Part shown: positions 11,935 to 25,700 of the stretch, one piece after another | How the letters are laid out: every line of letters begins with the position of its first letter | How positions within the stretch are numbered: the first letter of the stretch is position 1 | Assembly (NCBI RefSeq): GCF_918797505.1 | Contig: NC_092793.1 | Coordinates: forward strand, 86,068,411 to 86,132,410 | Direction: 5' to 3' | From: Bemisia tabaci | Taxonomy: Eukaryota > Arthropoda > Insecta > Hemiptera > Aleyrodidae | DNA: 64,000 bases | The notes under the pieces: model-generated | Seen by the model: the letters and a program-made list of their open reading frames with translations, nothing else | Database searches by the model: none | Told to the model about the DNA's origin: nothing | Made by a program: the position numbers and the translations under genes

Positions 11935-12134
11935 ACGATTGTTTATTGTTTATGATGACACTGGCACTAATATCACTCGGGACCCGGCCGCTAGAACACC
12001 GCGACGCGAGCACTTTTCTCGATTCCAGCAGAATCACATGCTGGTGATTTTCTTTCCGAAAATTTGTTGAAAAATACTGATCCGGCGTGAGCTGAAGCGC
12101 GACCGTCTCGCTCCAGAGCACAACAACGAGTGGT

Positions 12135-12180
12135 CTTTTTTTTTTTTTTTTTTTTTTTTGTTTTTTTTTTTTTTTTTTTG
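12135..12180. repeat. Poly(T) tract at LINE 5' boundary
   Basis: Two T runs broken by one G. On the minus strand it is a poly(A) tract just upstream of the LINE 5'UTR, probably the insertion site or the tail of an earlier retroelement. Confidence 0.7.
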
Positions 12181-12423
12181 CAAAATGCAATCCAACTATC
12201 CGTTACAATTTGTAGGCGAGAGCTTTGCTTCTTCCGCTCAAAACCTCATCATTTTGTCAACTTTTGAGCACATGAGACGGTTATGAGTCTCGATCGATCA
12301 GGAATGATGTAGGCTTTTAACTATAACCAAGGTCAGCTCAATAGCTATCTTAAATCCGGAATTTAAGCGGTAGTCCGGGAATTTTTGGGATTATCGTTTG
12401 TAGGAAACTCACGGGGTGTTGTC

Positions 12424-13390
12424 CCGAGGATTCTTCGTCACAAAAGGGTTAAAACAAGGCTGTTGTTTGTCACCAACATTATTTAATGTAAACCTAGAGC
12501 ACGTGTTGAAGGAATGGAAAAGGAAGGTTGCGGGGATGGGCGTTCCACTCCTTGATGGACGGACCCTTTAAAATCTATGCTTTGCCGATGGCCAGATCGT
12601 AATAGCTCAAGATAAAGAAGATGCGGATTACATGGTGTGGAAATTGGTAGAAGAATATGGGAAATGGGGCTTGGATGTTAGTGTATCCAAGACAGAAAAG
12701 CTGGTTGTGGGAGCAGCGCATCAACGGCAAAGCATAGAGCTTGAGGGCCGTCTATCCTCATCGAATGCGGCGCATCGAAGAAAGTGACGAGTATAAGAAT
12801 CTCGATGTCTGGCTAGATTAGGATGGAAGGATGGATAGGGCGATTAAGGACAGGATCATCCAGGGCAGTAGAGCCATTGCGATGCTGAACGGGCTGCTCT
12901 GGGATCAGAGCATTTTAAAGGCGAACAAGCACCGGATATAAGACGCCATCGTTGAAATTATCGTGATCTATGGTAGTGAACTGTGGCCTTTGACGAAAAG
13001 AACGCAAGAAACGTCGAGGGCAACCGAAACGGATTTTTGGCGGCGATCTACCGGCATCTCGAGATAGGACCGTATCCGTAATGAGAGAATTTGTCAGGTG
13101 ATGAAGGTTGAAAGAGATATCGGGCACGACGTCCTGCTGGTATGGACACGTGCAAAGAATGTCAAAGGAGAGGTTACCCGAACAAGTTTTAGATTGGGTA
13201 CCACCTCGGAAGAGGCGACGGGGACGTCCCATAAAGAGATGACGGCAGGGCGTTGACGAAGAGATGATGCGGTGTCAGTTGCCCGATAATCACTCGGAAG
13301 ATAGGCATATGTGGCGTTTAGGTGTCGCAAAACGCCAGAGTGCGTTGTCGGAGCGACTTTATTTACACCATTTGTATGAAAGCTCGAAAT
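12424..13390 (+). pseudogene. RTE-type reverse transcriptase relic, C-terminal half
   Basis: The reading starts near 12428 as VKQGCCLSPTLFNVNLEHVL, passes a decayed catalytic box (LCFADGQIVIAQDKEDADYM, second Asp of FADD changed), VSVSKTEKLVVG, then AIAMLNGLLWDQ and the tail near 13110-13240 (a WYGHVQRM-like segment, RLPEQVLDWVPPRKRRRGRP). Motif order is that of RTE-group and craniofacial-development-protein-2-like RTs. At least five stops or frameshifts are present, so it is an old dead copy. It lies just downstream of HYPK, in the opposite orientation. Confidence 0.75.
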
Positions 13391-13690
13391 TAACAGGAAT
13401 ACACGCGAAAATAAGAGGCTGTAGACATGATTGGCAAAATCATATATTAGGCATCTGTACAAAAAGGAATTCAAATATTACAAGTTTGCTCTACAAATCG
13501 TTTTGATTTCTGTACTTAGGACTTTAAGCGTTAATGAGATTGAAAAGAATGGCTCATTAATTACCTGTCAAAATAACAGGAGTATAAAGAAAAAACAAAA
13601 AAATCGAGTACCGTCAGGAACGGAGAAGAGTGTCCACGGCCGGACGGCAAATTGAAATAGGCAGAATTGTATCAGCGCTTTGAAAGTCTT

Positions 13691-13786
13691 TTAGTCTACA
13701 AGGGCTGTTAAAGCTTTAACAACATCTCCCGAATGTTCTCTTAGAGTCCGTTCCGCTGTGGTCCTAGATATTTCCATTTCTTTCAC
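13691..13786 (-). CDS. HYPK: HYPK exon 3 (UBA-like domain, stop codon)
   Basis: Acceptor (minus strand ttatgtttag) is followed by 31 codons starting VKEMEISRTTAERTLREHSG and ending ALTALVD, then TAA at 13693-13691. This is the conserved C-terminal UBA-like segment of HYPK. Confidence 0.93.
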   Translation of the reverse strand: MKEMEISRTTAERTLREHSGDVVKALTALVD

Positions 13787-16700
13787 CTAAACATAAAATT
13801 AGATACGTTGAAAGTAGAATGAATACTAGAATTCAGCTCCAGGAAACGACTGGATGGATACCAAAAACTAATAAGGCGTCCAAAAAATTGGGGGGGGGGG
13901 GTGGTGGTGGTTAGAAAAACATCGTTCACTGGTTTCAGCCGAAATACAGAATGTCCGAATAATTCCGAAATACGCTTCCTTAACTTCGCGGGTATTATGT
14001 TGAGATTTCAGGCTTAAGAAAATATTTGGGTGTGATGCGACTGTAAGGGGGGAAGGGCTCAGGTGGTAAGGGCGATGGAGCTGAGGAACAGGGCACAAAC
14101 TGGAATACAGCGACTGGGTATACAGGGTGGTCCAAAAGTCCCATCCACCTAATCTAAAGTTTCACCTAATTGAGGTAAAGATTTGATTGGAGAATGTTTC
14201 TAGGTCAAAGGGCTCCCCTAGGACCCCCCTAGGGGACTTTTTGGCTCCCCTAAAATTTTCAGGAGGGCCCTCCTTGGGGGGCAACGGACCCCAACTTTTT
14301 TTTCAAAGGGGGAGACCCCCCTTGTGATAGCTCGTACGAAAGAGCATAAAAAAAGAAAACTTTTCGCGCAAACCCGAAGTCAATACTCAAACCGTTTCAA
14401 AATGGAGGACGGTTAAAGTTCAAAACGGCCGAAACTTCACACCAGTTATTTCTCGATGAATTTGCGCCAAACTAGGGATCTACGGGTATTTGGACATGAG
14501 AAAAACGAATTTGACGTAAGATTTTAAAAAAAATCGAAATTTCCAAAATGGTCGCCATCCATTCCATTAGGAAAGACTTTTGGATCACCCTGTATATTAA
14601 GACTAAAAAACCCCACCCCTCACTTCCAGAGCAGCTTCCCACTACAACTTTCAATATACTCCAACTGTAAGCCACAGTACGTTTTAAACACTTTTAATGC
14701 GGTCAACATACCACCCGCGATTTTTTTGCGAAAATGTCAACTAGAAGGCCTACTGATTGCGGAACAACAAACCGCAAAATCTGTAGTTTGGCCGTTTTTG
14801 AGAAAATGCGATTTTTCGCTTTTTTGGCGGGAATTTCGGGTCAAGGCGCTGAAAAAGTCAAGTTAGGCTGTTTTTGTGGCTCGTAAATGCATATCCTATA
14901 CATTTTTGGTTTATCACGTGCCAGTAGATAGCTATTCGTGCATATTGCCCAAAATTCATATCCTTAAATCCACGACTTTCGGGTTTTTGGGGGGTTAGTC
15001 AAGGAGAATAAATCCGAAAAAAAGAGGGTTAACCCGGAACAACTTGCTTAACAAACTTTTCCTAAGTAAACGTCTTTCAGTAGGTCTTATTGAACAACAT
15101 ACCAAAAGTTTACCACTGTTAGATCCCGGAACACCCCCCCCCCCCCCAACGTTCCCTAAATTTCAAAATGGCGGCCATATAAGGCCTCTGGGAGTTCGAT
15201 TTTTGTTAAAATACGTAAACAGTGTCATATGTGGTGTCGATTCCTATGTAATTTTAGTCGTAGATTTCAGATATAAAGTCAAAAAAGTCCTCCGGTCAAA
15301 AGGGGGTAACCCAAATCCAAGATGGCAGCCAATTTAGAAAGACAAGAGGGTGGATTTTTAAAAAGTTCGCGTGATAATGCAAGTGAGGTATCATTTCTTA
15401 TGTAATTTTTGGTCGTAGATTTCATTTATGGAGTCATAACATCCCTCAAGTCAAACGCCAAGATGGCGGCCAGATTTAAAAGGCAGGAGGGTGAATTTTT
15501 GAAATGCTTACGTGACATCCCTAGTAAAAGTGAATCAACCTGACGTCAGGCTATGTTTCATAAACTACCGTGAGTCAGCCTAATTCAGGCTGATATCAGT
15601 CTGACTCAGGGTAGTTTATTAAGCATAGCCTGACATCAGGTTGATTGACTTTTACTAGGGATGTCACGTAAACATTTCAAAAATTTACCCTCCTGCCTTT
15701 CAAATCTGGCCGCCATCTTGGCATTTGGAGCAATTCCTTTGACTAGAGGGATGTTATGACTTCATAAATGAAATCTACGACCAAAATTACATTAGAAATG
15801 ACACCTCACTTGCATTATCACGCGAACTTTTTAATAATCCACCCTTTTGTCTTTCAAAATTGGCTGCCATCCTGGATTTGGGTTGCCCCCCTTTGACCGG
15901 AGGACTTTTTTGACTTTATATCTGAAATCTACGACTAAAATTACATAGGAATCGACACCACATATGACACTGTTTACGTATTTTAAAAAAAATCGAACTC
16001 CCAGAGGCCTTACATGGCCGCCATTTTGAAATTTAGGGAACGTTGGGGGGGCGGGTGTTCCGGGATCTAACAGTGGTAAACTTTTGGTATGTTGTTCAAT
16101 AAGACCTACTGAAAGACGTTTACATAGGAAAAGTTTGTTAAGCAAGTTGTTCCGGGTTAACCCTCTTTTTTTCGGATTTATTCTCCTTGACTAACCCCCC
16201 CAAAACCCGAAAGTCGTGGATTTAAGGATATGAATTTTGGGCAATATGCACGAATAGCTATCTACTGGCACGTGATTAACTAAATATGTATAGGATATGC
16301 ATTTACGAGCCACAAAAACAACCTAACTTGACTTTTTCAGCGCCTTGACTCGAAATTTCCGCCAAAAAAGCGAAAAATCGCATTTTCTCAAAAACGGCCA
16401 AACTACAGATTTCGCGGTTTGTTGTTCCGCAATCAGTGGGCCTTTTAGTTGACATTTCCGCAAAAAAATCGCGGGTGGTATGTTGACCGCATTAAAAGTG
16501 TTTAAAACGTACTGCGTAAGACTTCGCTTTTACAATGTTTCAACTCTCAACTACTCCCGCGTAGGACTGCAGGCCTTTGGCTGTACGTTAGATCCCGGCA
16601 CGTCGATTGCTCGACAGCGGACGAGGCGTCCAATGGTCAAGAAATCGAATCTCGGGCCAAAAAATGCGGCCTGGGAAAAGCTCGCCTCGCGCCGCTACTT

Positions 16701-19700
16701 AAGACAAATCGAGCAAAAACGTGCTCGAGCAGTAAAGCCGTCGCGTCAATCCTACGCGCGAAGCAGCCGAGAGGCGACCAAAATGGGATCGTACATTACA
16801 TGTCCGGCCCCGTTGAGACGATGATTTGAAGGGAAAATTGAAAAATTCTTCGGAGGAAAAGAATGTAAAAATCTTCGCGCTACTTTTTAGAATACTCCTT
16901 GCTTGCAATGTCCGAGCGAAAAAAGTTAATGACTGGTCTTCCGTTTTTCATGAAATTGTCAAGTAACAACCAGAGGATCCATGCGAATACTATGGGTGAT
17001 TGAAAATCGGCGAATTTTATTTACAACTTCATTTAAAGGGTCTTTATCATTAATATGTTAGGCAAGACAGCTATTAGCACCATCTCCTATATGCTCTCAC
17101 GGTTGTGTTTCGGACGCACAACATACACATTTTAGGGTTAGGAATTGGCAGAAAAGGGCACCATTGTACTCAATAATGCAGTTCTCATTAGCTCTCTGCT
17201 GAAATAATATCTCTAGAGAATGTTTTGTTGGTGGGTAACAGCGTCAATTTTTCCGCTCTCGCAGCTGTCTCATAGATCACGTTTTCACAAGAATGAGACG
17301 AATTTTGCTCTTTTAATGGTTTCAGGGATTTCATATAAAAGAGATTATAGGAGTACGCATGGAAACTCCATTTTGATGGTTTGAGAGTTAGAGCTCTCTT
17401 TGCTATCACAGCTGAATGAGTCAGTTAAGCTCGGGAGAGATTGGCCTGCAAATCGTCGGATCTTACAGTTTTCGGTACGATAAGAAGGATGCGCATGTTA
17501 AAATGTCACGAAGAATTGTCTCCGCGGAGATATAACGCTTCCTTTTTAGGGGTCCCCGAAAACATGTTTGAACCGACCGCCGTGAATCTTCGAATCTACG
17601 CGTCATAGAACGGAAAGATGGCGGCGCCGAAGCCGACCTGCTTACAACCGCCACGCTGCCGTTGTTGACATCACGATTTCTCGTTTGAGGTTAAGTAAGT
17701 TCTGTGTGTAAGTTTCATATCCTACATACATCTGTATCGCATTCTGATTGAAAAGCTTAGAGAATTAAGAACAATAGATATGAATCTCGAACATCTACAT
17801 AACCTCCAATTGACCAACAAAATCACACCGCCAACGCATTGCCACCGTGTATTCTTCCACTACGCATTCCGCCGCCGTATTGATCGTGACGTGTACATTC
17901 AAAACCTACGAGCGCGCGGTTCAAACGCCGTTATAGACTACCCTAATTTTTGGCACTTTCAAATAAACTTTTCTCCCGTTTGCTGTCATCAAAAAAAAAT
18001 TAGGAAAAAAACTGTAAGCTTCGGTCATTTACTACTTTCGAATGACACAATAAAAAAAAAAAAAAAAATGACTTAACTGACTCATTGCACAAAAGTAATG
18101 ACAGGTGGTAGAGTACCTTTAAGTATAGAGAGAGTATGGCCATTTCTATTCCGGTTTTTCATTGGTCGCGTGAAAATAGGCTGACACGATAGTCTTACGG
18201 CCGTAAATAAACAAACAAGATGGCTGTTATCAGCAAGCAAGATTGAGGTTATGCACATCTTACGTCCTCCTGTGATAAAGGTGAAAGGAGATTTAACAAT
18301 GTTTTCATGTATTTTTCGTGTGCTATTCGTAGATATGCGAGTTTAAATTGCTACTGCCGCATAATTGAGATTTTTGTGAACGAGCGACGCCAAAAACGAC
18401 CGTTTTCGGGCACAATTTGGGCCAGCGGGGATTTTTCTGAAACCGGGCCTGAACGATACCATATGATACCCTAAAACTCTGGTAAAAATTTTAGCTTGAA
18501 TATACGCACGGTTTTTGAGAAATGAGGGGGCAAAGTTGCCAAATCGCACAGCATGCTGGACAGCATTTCTACAGCAAAAAGACGGGGAAAATGGACGAAA
18601 AAGTTACACCTTTGATGGGTTTCGGCTATAAATGTTTTTATTGGGCCCCCAAACATTTAACTGTGTTCAGTTTCAAAAATTTTGGTCGCACAGTGGTCCA
18701 AAATGGGGAGAAATCGTCGACAAATCAGGATTCTTTGTCAAATTTTTAGAAATGGAAGTAAAATTGTCGGTCTGCTGCAGTTTTCATGGCTAACAATGTT
18801 CTTATCGGTCCTCAATGCATGAAATTGTGTTTAGCTTCACAAATTTACATCGCACAGTGGTCAAAAATGGGGGAATTAGTGGACAAATTAAGATCCTCTA
18901 TCAAACTTTTTAAAATGAAGTGAAACTGTTGGTCCCCAGTAGACTTAAGATCCCAGAAAAATTCTTTAAATTCTTTTTTTGACTATTTAAACCTTTTTTT
19001 AATTTTTTCTCTCCATTTTTTCTTCTTTTTTTTTTAAATTTCTGGAAGATTGCATATTTTATTGAGATAATGCTACAAAGTCTATTCTATAACAACGTTC
19101 TATAAACAATACGGTCTGACATGTAGTAATAATTAAAAAAAATTAAAAACATGAATTTTTCCGGGATCTAAACTCTACTGCGGACCAACAGTTTCACTTC
19201 ATTTTTAAAAAGTTTGATAGAGGATCTCAATTTGTCCACTATTTCCCCCATTTTTGACCACTGTGCGATGTAAATTTGTGAAGCTGAACACAATTTCATG
19301 CATTGAGGGCCGATAAGAACATTGTTAGCCATGAAAACTGCAGCAGACCGACAATTTTACTTCCATTTCTAAAAATTTGACAAAGAATCCTGATTTGTCG
19401 ACGATTTCTCCCCATTTTGGACCACTGTGCGACCAAAATTTTTGAAACTGAACACAGTTAAATGTTTGGGGGCCCAATAAAAACATTTACAGCCGAAACC
19501 CGTCAAAGGTGTAACTTTTTCGTCCATTTTCCCCGTCTTTTTGCTGTAGAAATGCTGTCCAGAATGATGGCGATTTGGCAACTTTGCCCCCTCATAACTT
19601 AAAAACCGTGCGTATACTCAAGCTAAAATTTTTACCAGATTTTTAGGGTATCATAAGGTATCGTTTAGGCCCGGTTTCAGAAAAATCCCTGCTGGCCCAA

Positions 19701-22700
19701 ATTGTGCCATTCTTGGCGTCGCTCTTTAGCTTCTTATCGATGTTAAGGTGAGCCGCCATTTCGTTTGTTTATTTACGGCCGTAAGAGCATCATGCAGCCT
19801 AAAAACTCGTTGACCAATCAAAAAGCAGAACAGTTTTCCTGTAGTAAAAATATACGAATGGCCATACTCTGTCTATAAAGGTACTCTAACAGGTGGTAGA
19901 CGGTTTGTACTTACATGTCATGCCCCACATCGTAGACATGGTGGTGTTTATTGTTGTTTAAGCTGTACAGACTTGCTGAGGTAGGCTTTAATTGAGAACA
20001 TTTGGATAATGTAAAAAAAGGGCTAGCTTCTCATAAGAGCTCAAGTAGAGCATATCCAATGCACCAGATTCAGCTTAACACCCCCAGGGTTTAGTACTAA
20101 AAAAACGCATTCAAGTTCATTTTGTAACTTAAGTTTAAATTTTTGGAAATCTCGGCTTCAATTTCCATTTAAAGTAGAGTGAACCAAGAACTATTTTATC
20201 ATTCTATAACTGATCGAATTTAAGCCTTATTTTGAAATGTTATTTATTTTTCACTTACGATTAGATCAACATCTTCTTTTTTTATTTGAATTTTTGCTAG
20301 CTCTGACTCCTTTTTTTGTTTTTCAGCAGCTTCTTCGATTCTTCGACTGCCAATAACTTGTAAAGCCTGCAAAACATGTAATGATAAAAATTAGTACCTA
20401 GCGATTGGATATCTTGATAATTTAAGCATAGAGAGAGCTGTGAATCGACTATTGCGTTTGAGTGCGATGGAACTTTTCTGGCTATATGAAAAAAAAAAGA
20501 AAAAAAATTTAGTAGACAGGTATAAAAAGAGTTTTTTTTTTCCATCATGAGCCGATAGGACCTGAAAAAATTTTGAAGCACAAAAAAGGGTGGCGAATCT
20601 GACAGAAACTTTCACTCTTCGATTATAGATCACAGCAAACATTTAAGACTGTGCATATAGGAAACTAGGTGGCTCTGCCCCTTGGCCGGTGCGCGACCCA
20701 ACCCCGTATGCGCATATGTCAAGGCAAAAATGTCCCTCCATTATAATACACCATTTTGTGTTTGAGCTGCATCGATTTCAAAAGTTTTAATGTATCACTC
20801 AAATTTGTAAATGATGATGGCTAAGAATATACATAAATGAGCGTTCTTCCGCAAAAACGAGTAAATTTATACAAAAACTAAGTCAATTGCGTGCTTCGTG
20901 TGCGTTTACGATGGTTCGTATCAACCGTATTAGTAAAGCGCTCTGGATAATTGAGATTCATAGGTTGGCTGCATTTCTGGGCCCTAACTTTATTCGCGGA
21001 GACATCGGTGAAGGCCTGATGGATTTTCGGAGTTTCACATCAGTCTATACTCTCGCTATATACAGGTACTCTATTTAAAACGATGGTAAATTATCGAGTG
21101 TGAAGTAATTTGGATCCGAAAATCGATCTTTTACCCTACCTTAAATGTTAGATCGAACGGTCCATCGCGGGTTACAACACGTCCCTGAAAGCAATACGGT
21201 GGATCCCATAAGATTATTATTGATTGATTGATTTTATGCTTCCTAACTGTTTTGGAGGCTTCCCATTGGTCTCATTGAAACATGAGGGCGAAAAAGCGAA
21301 TTATAGATAAGATCTGTGAAGTAATTAATTTAAACGAGTAGACTATGACAAAGAAAAAAATCTTTTTCTGCAAAGTAATGGTGATGTTATGTCAGACGTG
21401 AATAGGACTCTGTTTAATGTTAAGGAGACTGAAATGTTATCAAGTGTAAAAGAGGAAACATTTCTGGTATTTATAAATATAAGATCGATAACCAAAAAGA
21501 TAGAGAAACTGAAAGTGTTCTTGAATGAAGTAAAGCCAAAAATATTATGTGTAGCAGAACACTGGCTAGGGGAAAACAAATGCGTAACACTGCCAGGATA
21601 CAGCTATATTACTACATTTTATAGAAAACCTGCAAAAAACGGAGTTTCTTGTGGAGGAGTGGCAATTTTAGTTAATGAAGCGTATGCGATTGACTTAAGA
21701 GTAATAGACATAAGTAAATATTCAAGGGAGGGAGAATTAGAACTTACGGCAGTACACTGTATAACCCAGAACATAATAATAATAAACATTTATAGAGTAC
21801 CTAATACAACCAAAGAAAGCATTGAAAAATTTTCTGCTGTTATCGCGGAATTAGTGGATGAATTGGGAAACAAGGCAGGAAAATTAATCTTATGTGGTGA
21901 TTTTAATTTTAATTGTAAGCAAGTGGTTAAAGAGAGCAAGGGACTGCTAGAACTAATTGCAACTAACAATCTGGAAATTTTAGTCGAGGAGGTGACGAGG
22001 ATAAAATCGAATGCTTGTTTGGATAACATCATTACTAATATAGAAGAAACTAGAGTCAGAGTGATGGAACCTGCTCTCTCGGACCACAAAGCACTAGTAT
22101 TAACACTCAAAGGAGTAAAATTTAACAAAGCAGGAGAAATGTGTAGAGTAAGGAATTTCAGTATTGAAAACTTTGAAAACTTTCAATGGAACCTCTTAGC
22201 GCTAAAGAAAATTAGGAATGGATACTATGAAAACCCAGATGATCTCTACAGTGATTTTGCAAAGATGTTTAAAAGCATCTATGAACAATCTTTTCCATGG
22301 AAGAAAGTTAACAGAAAAAGGAAAACTTGGATAGACTCTGAAGTGAAGGAGGCAAGAGAATGGCTATTGATACTACAAAGATACTCAAATGACTCAGAAG
22401 AGGCCAATGAAAGTTTTAAAAGTTTTCAAAGAAAATGCTTGACATTATTACAAAGAAAAAAGTCGGAGCATATTCAAAAAGCAATCAACAATAGTAAAGA
22501 TCCGTCAAAAACTCTGTGGGATCAAGTGAAGAGAAACTTAAATTTTAAAGAAAAAAGTAAAAATAATTTTATTTTAAATAGGAATGAAATACCACCGCAT
22601 GAAATAATGAATGAATACACATAAATTTTCAACGACGATAAAAGAAAGGGTTACTCTCATCAAAAGCAATCTAGATCCACTAGCAGTAGTACCTAGAATA

Positions 22701-25700
22701 GAAAATACATGTGTACTACATCCGACGGATATCTATGAAGTGGAGACCATTATAAATGAACTGAAAAATAAAAGTTCAGTGGGTGAAGATCAAATCCCCA
22801 TCCAGATTATAAAAAAATCAGTCAAACACACACGTGAAATAATAGCGAGAGTTTTCAATCTTATGATAGAATGTGGGCAGTACCCATCTGCCTTAAAAAT
22901 TGCAAAAATTATTCCAATCTACAAGAAAGGAGAACCGTCAGAGTACAGTAACTACAGGCCACTAGCACTGCTGCCTAATTTCTCCAAAATATTTGAAAAA
23001 TTAATTTATAAAAGGGTATATAAGTTCCTAGAAAAACATAGGATCTTTTGCAGGAAGCAGTTTGGTTACAGGAAACACTGCTCAACGACGGAAGCTTTGT
23101 TTGAGATATTAGACGAAATTACACAGGATGATTTACAACACCCAAATCTAGCAGTGTTTTGTGATCTAACAAAAGCGTTTGACTTAGTTGATAGAGACTT
23201 GCTGTTAAAAATTTTGGAGAAAGTAGGCATAAGAGGAAAAGCGGGCAGTGTCTTACGGTCATATTTACATCAGTGGCTTCAATATGCTGAAGTTAAAGTA
23301 GAAGGAAAAACGTACATCTCAATGAAATTATTAAACGAATATGGAGTCCCCCAGGGTAGTATCTTAGGGCCGCTTTTATTTATAATCTATGTAATGTATG
23401 TAAATAATGTACTAATGAGTGGCTCGGCTGTGGATTATGTAGATGACAAAACAGTGGTTTTCAAACAACTAAAAAACGAGGAAGACTGGAAATTAGTGAA
23501 GAAGGATGTAATTAATCTAAGAGAACTATATTCAGCCATGTCGCAGTCATTCAGCACGGAAAAATCAGTATACATGCTATTCGGCAAAAACGGAAAGCAC
23601 GAAGTGAACTTGATTCAATGGAAAGACAGCCAACCACTGGGTGAAATCGAAAGGGTGAATAAACACAAAGTACTAGGACTAATAATACAGGAAAATATTG
23701 AATGGAATGAGCATATAGACGCGATAGTAAAAAAACTAGGATCCTACAGCTATGCAATAAATAGACTAAGACATTTACTAAACAGAGCTGATTTGATTAA
23801 GCTTTATTATGCCTTCATCTACTCGACGATAAGATATGGGATAATGTTCTGGGGAAACTCGAAAGGAGTTGATAGAGTATTTAAACTTCAGAAAAGAGTA
23901 CTTCGTAACATTTTTGGACTTAAAAAAAGAGAAACATGTAAACTGATATTCAAAGAAAATGAATTAATGACTGTATACAATATTTATATAAGGGAGTCAG
24001 TTTTGTTTGTAAATAGAAATAAGCACTACTTCGAATTTAATAGAGAAAAAGAGAACTATAGAGGTAGAAATGAGGTAGACATAAGCATATCAGAGATACC
24101 AAAAGGAATGATTTCCAAAGGGCCCAAATACAATTGCTCAAAGATATACAACAAACTCCCTAGATATATTAAAGAAATTGAAGAGAGAAGCACCTTCAAA
24201 AGAAGAGTAGATACATTTTGTAAGGAGAATGTATTCTATAGTATTGATGAATATTTAGAGTAAATTATGTATATTAGATTTATAACAATTTTTACTTTGA
24301 CTTTGTAATCTTTTGTTTTAAATCAAAAGAAACAATAAATGATTATTATTATTATTATTATTAAATTCCCGTTCAGGAGCAAGCGGTTGAGTCTAGATGC
24401 GTTGGCACCTCCAACCAGTCTGATATTCATTTTTTTGGGTTTACCTTATGTTATTAGAGTTGTTCAGCAGCAACGATAGATGGCGCAAGAATCACACTTT
24501 TGTGTCATGCTCCGATCATAATCAGGACGGCGTTTAATGCCGTCTTGAATTTTGTGGGATGCTAATTTGGGTTCACTGACGAGTGTGATCTACTGATGAG
24601 GTCTGAAAAGACCCAATCTGGTATATATTTCTAGGCGTGACCTCAACTTAATATTCAAATGAAAACTGCCTGAGCTGAACACTTTTCCCCCACTGTTTTG
24701 TACTGGTAGGTACTCATCAGAGTTAACAATTTATTTTTTACTCTAATTATAGTTTTTGGAACTTCTTGGCTTTGCTTACCCCACGAAATGGTGTGGACCC
24801 AGCACCATTTCTCCACCATGTTACATACAGTTCTGGCCACTTCTTAGTGGTTTTTTTTTTCAGTGTTTAGTTGAAAAGCTAAACTGAAGATTGCTAGTCT
24901 TCTGCTGCACTCTTAAAGAGCACAACTGATACTAATGGCCGCTACGCGGCCCAACCCCCTGAGGGCGCTTTGCGCCATCAATGGGGTGCTTCGCGGCCCT
25001 ATTTTTACCCTCCTATGAGTGTTAGTTTTATTTTTCCCCTAAAAAATTACGATATGAGGTATACTTATATTTTAAACTTTACTTAAAATTACTTTAACAT
25101 TAAAAGGACGCGTTTTGGAATGACTGCTTGATGAAATATTGCAGTAACACAATGAAAAATGATAGTCAGGGAATAATTATGATTTCAGGAGTCGGGGATC
25201 GAACCCACACCGAGTTCATGGTGAACGCATTCGACGTCTTAGACAACTCGGCCACCGCTCAACATGAAGTCGCCAGTGCGAATCTTGTGTAGAAGTGTGT
25301 AGGGCTGATGCGCAGGCTACACAGCTACTGCGCAACCTCCTCGACCACTGCGCATCCTCCCGCGCATAGCGGTAGCAGTACCAGAGCATTCTGTAAACTC
25401 ACTCACTTTTATAACGTGATTTTAAAAAAACCTGGGTCCTTTTTCCAAAATCTGATTACAGCGGGCTCATCTAGGGCCTATCACCAGTCGATTTATGGAA
25501 AAATCATGGAAATCGGCCCGGCAGAACGCTCAAACGAACTATGACAAAAAGTAGAAATTTACATTGTTTAAATGGGAGAATACACAACTTTACCACGTAA
25601 TATAAAAAAAACCTGGGCCATATTATGAAAATCTGAAAAGAGTTGGCTTATCTGGAGACAATTGCCCGTCGATAGCCGCAAAAATCATGAAAATCGGCGC

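Larger units (their letters stand above)
3720..12134 (-). mobile_element. Jockey-like LINE, minus strand, interrupted
   Basis: A non-LTR retrotransposon runs right to left: 5'UTR from about 12134, ORF1 with zinc knuckles (11934-10449), ORF2 endonuclease (10447-9430) and RT (9143-8112), the RT tail (8111-7902 continuing at 4250-4047), then a 3'UTR and an A tail seen as T-rich sequence at 3722-3738. Without the 4251-7898 insertion it is about 4.8 kb, close to the usual jockey length. Homopolymer C expansions inside both ORFs (near 9999, 10222 and 11728) and other indels have broken the frames. A poly(T) tract lies against the 5' boundary at 12135-12180. Confidence 0.85.
21220..24362 (+). mobile_element. 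Nearly intact LINE with (TTA)n tail
   Basis: A plus-strand non-LTR element in HYPK intron 1, antisense to HYPK. It has an endonuclease ORF (21389-22624) and an RT ORF (22611-24263) that overlap by 14 bases in different frames, a short 3'UTR with AATAAA at 24333, and a tail of TTA repeats (24340-24362) in place of poly(A). AT-rich, A-biased codons differ from the jockey-like copy at 3.7-12 kb. The 5' boundary is uncertain; no zinc-knuckle ORF1 is seen upstream. Confidence 0.85.

Noticed and set aside
25190..25262. tRNA-Ser gene
   Set aside because: Recurs at the same place in three Helitron copies with decayed stems.
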